DNA of 8,323 nucleotides from an uncultured Oscillospiraceae bacterium (GTDB taxonomy: Bacteria; Bacillota; Clostridia; Oscillospirales; Oscillospiraceae), in the NCBI GenBank assembly GCA_910588495.1, contig CAJUPU010000052.1, positions 1 through 8,323 of the forward strand, in the 5' to 3' direction. Of this stretch, positions 5,662 to 8,323 are shown one piece after another. Under the pieces are notes generated by a model. That model ran no database searches. It was not told the origin of the DNA and worked only from the letters and a program-made list of their open reading frames with translations. Position 1 is the stretch's first letter. Every line of letters starts with the position of its first letter. Position numbers and translations under genes: made by a program.

Positions 5662-8039
5662 ACCGCGACCTCCTGGGGCTTGGTGGTGAGCAGCCGGTAC
5701 AGCTCCGTGTCCTTGGGGAAACGGTCCACAAAGGGCAGAATCACGTTGCCATAGAACAGAAGCCCCTCGCCCTCGCCGGAGTGGGTGACGTAGGACAGCT
5801 GGTGGGGGGAGATGTTCAGCTGCTTGGCGAGAATCTGCCGGTCCCCGGCGGCTTGATTGAGCATGTAAATAAAATCGCTGTTCTCGAAAATGTTCTCAAT
5901 CTCCCGCGAAGCCAGCAAATCCTTGATGTTCTGTGTGATGCCGGTGGGGATTCCGCCCCACTTTCTGAACCGCTTCCAGATTTCCACGCTCCAGGAGGCC
6001 AGCTCCCCCTTCAAGAGCAAATGGAACTCGTCTACGTAGTAGCGGGTGGTCTTGCCTGCCGCCCGGTTGACGGTGACGCGGTTCCACACCTGGTCCTGGA
6101 TGACCAGCATCCCCAGCTGTTTCAGCTGCTTGCCCAATTCCTTGATGTCGTAGCAGACAATGCGGTTGTCAATGTCCACATTGGTTCGGTGGTTGAACAC
6201 GTTGAGGGAGCCGGTGACGTAGATTTCCAGCGCCGTGGCAATGAAGTGGGCCTCCTTTTCCTCCTGCTTCAGCAGAAGCTGGTACAGGTCCTCCAGAATG
6301 GGCATATTCTCCGGGCAGGGGTTCTCCAGGTACTGCCGGTAGACCAGCCGCACACAGCGGTCAATGACGGTTTTCTCTATGGGCTGGAGGCCGTCTTTGC
6401 TGCCCACCACAATGTCGCAGAAGGACAGGAGGAAGTCCACTTTCAGAGAAAGCGGCGATTCATCGTCGGAGTAGTCCAGGTTGAGATCCATCGGGTTCAC
6501 ATACTGCCTGCTGGTGGGAGAGATTTTGATGACCTGACCGCCCAGCCGCTGGACCAGGGGATAATACTCTGCCTCCGGGTCTGCAATCAGGATGTCGTCG
6601 TTGGTGGCGAGGAACACGTTGGAGATTTCCCGCTTGGCGGAGAAGGATTTGCCGCTGCCGGGTGTGCCGAGAATCAGGCCATTGGGATTTTTAAGAGCCT
6701 TTCTGTCCACCATGATGAGGTTATTGGAGAGAGCGTTCAGCCCGTAGTAAAGGGCCTCCTTCCCACTCTGGAAAAGCTCCTGAGTGGTGAAGGGCACAAA
6801 AATAGCGGTACTGCTGGTGGTGAAGCTGCGCTGTATCTCAATCTGATTCACTCCCAGAGGCAGGGAGGACATCAGGCCCTCCTCCTGCTGGAAGTCCAGC
6901 CGGACCAGCTGGCAGTTGTGCTTCTGTGCGATGCTGGAAGCCTGGAACACGTTGTTGTCCAGCTGACGCTGGCTGTCCGCTGTGTTCACCACCAGGAAGG
7001 TGACGAGGAACATCCGCTCATTCCGGCTCTGGAGGTCCTGCAAGAGCTTCTTGGCCTCGCTGCCGTAGGTGGCGAGGTCGGAGGGGATGATGTCCATGTC
7101 GTAGCCCGCGCGGACTGCCTTTTTCTGTTCCTCAATCTTGGCCCGGTCCAGGTCGGTGATCTTCCGCTTGACGGTCTTGATGGCGCTGACCTGATCCACG
7201 GACTGAATGTGCAGATTGACAATTTGGCTGCTCTCCATATCCAAAAAGTCCGCCAGCATCCGGTCGTTCAGCTCCGGGGCCATGATCTGGACAAAGGAGG
7301 CCGCGCCGAACTTCTTTCCCATGCGGAACATGCGCCCGTTTCTGAACTCGAAGGAGCTGGGGGCGATGAAGTCCTTGGTGGACAGCCCGGAGGGGGCCAG
7401 CCAGTCCCAGGAAAAGCGGAAGGTCTCCTGACCGTCCATGTGGAAGATGGCGTGGAACAGGCGCAGACGCTCCGCGCCGCTCATGGGGGCGGCGGTAACG
7501 CCCAGCCGCTTGAAGTTGTTGAGGATGTCGGTCTCAATGCGCTCCAGCCGGGGCTTGGCGGTTCGGATGTTCTCACCGTCGATGCCAAACGTGAGATACT
7601 TGGTCTTGGCGAGGCCGTTGTTGCCCTTCGACAGCTGGTTTTGCAGCATATCCGAGTATTCCTGCCGCACATCGTCAAAGCCGTCCTGTTTCAAGGGAAT
7701 GACGATATTCCGGGAGAAGCCGTCCTGGGAGGCGGACAGGTTCAGAAAGGACAGCTGGAAGCGGATGGAGCTGTCAAAGTAGTTGAGGAAGTCGGACCAG
7801 CCCTCGAAAATGGCGGTCTTGTCCTCGTTCTGGCTTAATTGGTAGTTGATGTCCTGGAATTGAACGGTCTTGGTGTAGAACGTGTCGGTGACGCGGCAGA
7901 TGCCGTCCGGGAACATCCGCTGATAGGGGATGCTGTCCTGGGCGGACAGCTCCTTTTTATCCGTCCCCTTCGCCTTGGCGATGGCGGCTTCGATCTGCTT
8001 TTTCTCCTCGCGGGTGAGCTTCCGCTTTCGGGTAGACAA
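5658..8039 (-). CDS. VirB4-like conjugation ATPase (TraE/TrbE family)
   Basis: A 793-residue ATPase that powers assembly and substrate transfer in the type IV secretion channel, acting at the cytosolic face of the membrane. The N-terminal half (about 40-420) is the CagE/TrbE-VirB4 domain. The C-terminal half is a RecA-like motor with Walker A GTPGSGKS (458-465), a DPEAEYYPL segment after the next strand (487-495), Walker B RYYVDEFH (D670, E671) and the RKWGGIPTGITQN motif (692-704) with sensor Q703. Length is normal for the family and all motifs look intact. The start is a TTG at 8039, chosen because a GGGAGGTG ribosome site lies 7 nt upstream and the frame has no ATG or GTG before it near that site. 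It overlaps the PrgI-like gene by 83 nt and the NlpC/P60 gene by 4 nt. Confidence 0.95.
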   Translation of the reverse strand: MSTRKRKLTREEKKQIEAAIAKAKGTDKKELSAQDSIPYQRMFPDGICRVTDTFYTKTVQFQDINYQLSQNEDKTAIFEGWSDFLNYFDSSIRFQLSFLNLSASQDGFSRNIVIPLKQDGFDDVRQEYSDMLQNQLSKGNNGLAKTKYLTFGIDGENIRTAKPRLERIETDILNNFKRLGVTAAPMSGAERLRLFHAIFHMDGQETFRFSWDWLAPSGLSTKDFIAPSSFEFRNGRMFRMGKKFGAASFVQIMAPELNDRMLADFLDMESSQIVNLHIQSVDQVSAIKTVKRKITDLDRAKIEEQKKAVRAGYDMDIIPSDLATYGSEAKKLLQDLQSRNERMFLVTFLVVNTADSQRQLDNNVFQASSIAQKHNCQLVRLDFQQEEGLMSSLPLGVNQIEIQRSFTTSSTAIFVPFTTQELFQSGKEALYYGLNALSNNLIMVDRKALKNPNGLILGTPGSGKSFSAKREISNVFLATNDDILIADPEAEYYPLVQRLGGQVIKISPTSRQYVNPMDLNLDYSDDESPLSLKVDFLLSFCDIVVGSKDGLQPIEKTVIDRCVRLVYRQYLENPCPENMPILEDLYQLLLKQEEKEAHFIATALEIYVTGSLNVFNHRTNVDIDNRIVCYDIKELGKQLKQLGMLVIQDQVWNRVTVNRAAGKTTRYYVDEFHLLLKGELASWSVEIWKRFRKWGGIPTGITQNIKDLLASREIENIFENSDFIYMLNQAAGDRQILAKQLNISPHQLSYVTHSGEGEGLLFYGNVILPFVDRFPKDTELYRLLTTKPQEVAV

Positions 8040-8323
8040 TGTGACGCACCTCCCTGTCTAATTGGTCCTGCCGTTCCAAAACGGCGTAAAAGTTGCGGGT
8101 CCGGTAGGGCCGCTGGCGGGGCCGGAGGACGGACACGCGGATGATATTTCCCACAATCTTCTCCAGCGGCTGGCCGTTCTTCTCGTACACACCCAGCATG
8201 AAGAACGGGAGCATGACCAGAATCATGCACAGCGCCGCTGTGCTGTTTCCAAGCGGGCCTTTGAGCAAAAAGAACAGCGGAACGCTGACCAGCGCCCCGC
8301 CGCTGAAGCAGACCAGCTGCCTC
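7957..8323 (-). CDS. PrgI family (VirB3-like) membrane protein, 5' end cut by window edge
   Basis: An inner-membrane component of the Gram-positive type IV channel, analogous to VirB3, which partners the VirB4 ATPase encoded next. The last 121 codons are visible; the start lies beyond the right edge, and by family length probably only about 20 residues are missing. The visible part begins RQLVCFSGG and contains two membrane helices (VCFSGGALVSVPLFFLL and AALCMILVMLPFFMLGV). After these comes the cytosolic stretch YEKNGQPLE, and then RPYRTRNFYAVLERQ, which resembles the end of PrgI proteins. The final 27 or so residues, after about EVRHIVYP, are encoded by DNA that also encodes the VirB4 N-terminus in another frame. 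They are rich in R, H, G and E and look like a low-constraint tail. The stop is TAA at 7957-7959. Confidence 0.85.
   Translation of the reverse strand, partial: RQLVCFSGGALVSVPLFFLLKGPLGNSTAALCMILVMLPFFMLGVYEKNGQPLEKIVGNIIRVSVLRPRQRPYRTRNFYAVLERQDQLDREVRHIVYPKAEAHPRGEKADRSRHRQGEGDG
8047..8054 (-). promoter_or_regulatory. Ribosome binding site that fixes the TTG start of virB4
   Basis: GGGAGGTG on the minus strand, 7 nt before the TTG at 8037-8039. It lies inside the upstream PrgI-like coding sequence, so ribosomes finishing that gene pass over it. Without this site the start would be ambiguous, because TTG is a weak initiator. Confidence 0.75.

Larger units (their letters stand above)
1..8323. 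mobile_element. Internal fragment of a Tn1549/CTn-type integrative conjugative element (transfer module)
   Basis: The gene order PrgI-like, VirB4-like, NlpC/P60 (CD1108 type), DUF4315, DUF4366 (CD1107 type), topB is the characteristic conjugation block of clostridial ICEs of the Tn1549/CTn group. All of these genes are on the minus strand and nearly all overlap or abut. Neither element end, nor an integrase, relaxase, oriT or attachment site is in the window, so the element's limits, target site and cargo cannot be judged. The element identity rests on family knowledge and gene order rather than on any visible boundary. Part of a conjugative or mobilisable plasmid with the same module would look the same here. 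Confidence 0.88.

Noticed and set aside
3481..5754. 757-codon plus-strand open frame across the DUF4366, DUF4315 and NlpC/P60 genes
   Set aside because: It is antisense to three genes with recognised domains and crosses their boundaries. The product is a repetitive G/V/L/R/H mix with no motif. Long antisense frames are expected in GC-rich coding DNA.
5781..7838. 685-codon plus-strand open frame across virB4
   Set aside because: Mirror frame of a VirB4 gene with intact Walker motifs. The product has low-complexity V/L/G/Q/H composition and no recognisable domain, so it is a codon-bias shadow.
1..8323. CRISPR arrays, tRNA or rRNA genes, insertion sequences, element ends
   Set aside because: I saw no regularly spaced repeats, tRNA-like or rRNA sequence, transposase or terminal inverted repeats; almost all bases are accounted for by coding sequence.

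Overview
This window is part of the conjugation module of an integrative conjugative element (ICE) of the Tn1549/CTn type found in gut Clostridia. Seven of its eight genes lie on the minus strand. Read right to left, they follow the usual order of that module: a PrgI-like (VirB3-type) membrane protein cut by the right edge, a VirB4-like ATPase, a membrane-anchored NlpC/P60 hydrolase (CD1108 type), a small coiled-coil DUF4315 protein, a DUF4366 (CD1107 type) surface protein, an unlisted 57-residue four-cysteine protein, and topoisomerase III (topB), cut by the left edge. The high GC of the topB part (67-70% in two lines counted by hand), the strong GGAGG-type ribosome sites and the gene families suggest a GC-rich member of the Oscillospirales (for example the Flavonifractor/Oscillibacter group). 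The species is inference.

Layout: 1-2024 topB (3' end missing); 2025-2148 a short AT-richer divergent intergenic region with a plus-strand promoter and a foldable topB leader; 2149-2469 a plus-strand gene of unknown function; 2473-2646 the 57-aa Cys protein; 2643-3713 the DUF4366 protein; 3706-3930 DUF4315; 3946-5661 NlpC/P60; 5658-8039 VirB4; 7957-8323 PrgI-like. The transfer block from PrgI to the Cys protein is very tightly packed: overlaps of 83, 4, 8 and 4 nt and one 15-nt gap. It looks like one translationally coupled operon. There is no gap above 300 bases without a gene.

How the parts fit: PrgI and VirB4 form the inner-membrane and energy core of a Gram-positive type IV secretion channel. 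The NlpC/P60 protein would open the peptidoglycan, and the DUF4366 protein is an exported, membrane-tethered component carrying an SH3b domain. TopB would handle topology of the transferred DNA. The exception is the plus-strand gene at 2149-2469. It has its own sigma-A-like promoter and ribosome site and lower GC (about 53% by hand count). It sits head-to-head with topB and tail-to-tail with the Cys protein, so it splits the operon. This gene and the switch-like topB leader next to it are the least ordinary parts of the window.
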